Of a DNA stretch of 64,000 bases, positions 63,531 to 64,000 are shown piece by piece. The translations under genes and the position numbers were made by a program. The notes under the pieces are model-generated. The model worked only from the letters and a program-made list of their open reading frames with translations. It had not been told where the DNA came from and did not search any database. Position 1 is the stretch's first letter; each line of letters opens with the position of its first letter. This DNA is from Rhynchopus sp. YZ270_cl-10 (lineage: Eukaryota; Euglenozoa; Diplonemea; Diplonemida; Diplonemidae): assembly GCA_964035575.1 (NCBI GenBank), contig OZ037892.1, positions 620,001 to 684,000 of the forward strand, given 5' to 3'.

Positions 63531-64000
63531 ATCGCCCTGTCGTCTCATTATATGCCTAACCCTTTCCCTCTCCAAATACTTTTCATATTTCCCCTCTTTT
63601 TTTTGGATGTGTGTGTCCGAGACATATTTCATCTTTCAAGTTTTTTTCTTTCTGAAGCTATTAGATACGTAACTGTCCTTTCATCGTCAATATTGCCTTC
63701 TTTTTAATGACACCTGCGGAAAAGCGACCATGCCCAACGGATTAAGGAGTTTCTTCGTGGTGATGTCACATTCGTCATTCATTTCCCTCCCATTTTTTGT
63801 TACCTTCCTGAAGGATATTACCATTGCGAGGTCATCTTTTTAGAGGGCTTTTCTTAGAGAATATTTTTAAGACGAGTGTGAATATGAAGCAGATTCATTT
63901 GACCAGGTCTTCTTAAGGCGATTGAGTAACGTCGCTGGATGAAAGTGAAAACTGTCTGAATGACAGCTGCACGAAACGAACAGATTAAAAAAGTGGAGAT

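Larger units (their letters stand above)
62470..64000. other. intergenic to window end
   Basis: No gene is supported. It contains an F2 copy (63017-63080) and the palindrome at 63508-63530. Other sequence is T/A-tract rich. Confidence 0.55.

Overview
This is nuclear DNA of a free-living, flagellated protist, most likely a diplonemid-like euglenozoan (inference). Four observations support this. (1) All thirteen gene models and the eight extra sulfatase copies lie on the + strand, as in a polycistronic transcription unit. (2) Most starts sit a short way behind a pyrimidine tract and an AG, as expected for spliced-leader acceptors. (3) Three genes also carry ordinary GT-AG cis introns, which are common in diplonemids and rare in kinetoplastids. 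(4) Triosephosphate isomerase ends in Ser-Lys-Leu, a peroxisome/glycosome targeting signal that fits the compartmentalised glycolysis of kinetoplastids and diplonemids. An outer-arm dynein light chain indicates a motile flagellum. No spliced-leader RNA gene was seen, so the lineage is not proven.

Layout. 0-1.1 kb: 3' part of a Nup96/Nup145C nucleoporin. 2.1-3.6 kb: a solitary secreted sulfatase. 5.1-8.0 kb: a TMTC-type O-mannosyltransferase and triosephosphate isomerase. 10.4-12.6 kb: dynein light chain 1 (LC1) and a legumain protease. 13.8-17.9 kb: a four-exon TTI1-like HEAT protein. 18.5-22.8 kb: two octamer satellites on either side of a multi-pass membrane protein with an internal ubiquitin-like fold. 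25.2-48.4 kb: eight head-to-tail copies of a 2,899-bp unit, each with the same sulfatase. 49.1-52.5 kb: a two-exon gene of unknown function and an eight-span membrane protein. 52.5-64 kb: gene-poor sequence rich in small dispersed repeats, holding two paralogous RING plus RanBP2-zinc-finger genes.

The genes do not form one pathway. The theme is secretion and digestion: nine sulfatases and a legumain with signal peptides, plus an O-mannosyltransferase of the secretory pathway. An array of identical sulfatases suits a marine feeder on sulfated polysaccharides, and in a polycistronic genome gene dosage is a main route to high expression (inference). The least explained material is between genes. 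There are at least four families of 25-100 bp dispersed elements that can fold into hairpins. One (F1) shows paired changes that keep its stem. The spacer of every sulfatase unit carries a run of about nine hairpins. No rRNA, tRNA, CRISPR array or intact transposon was found.
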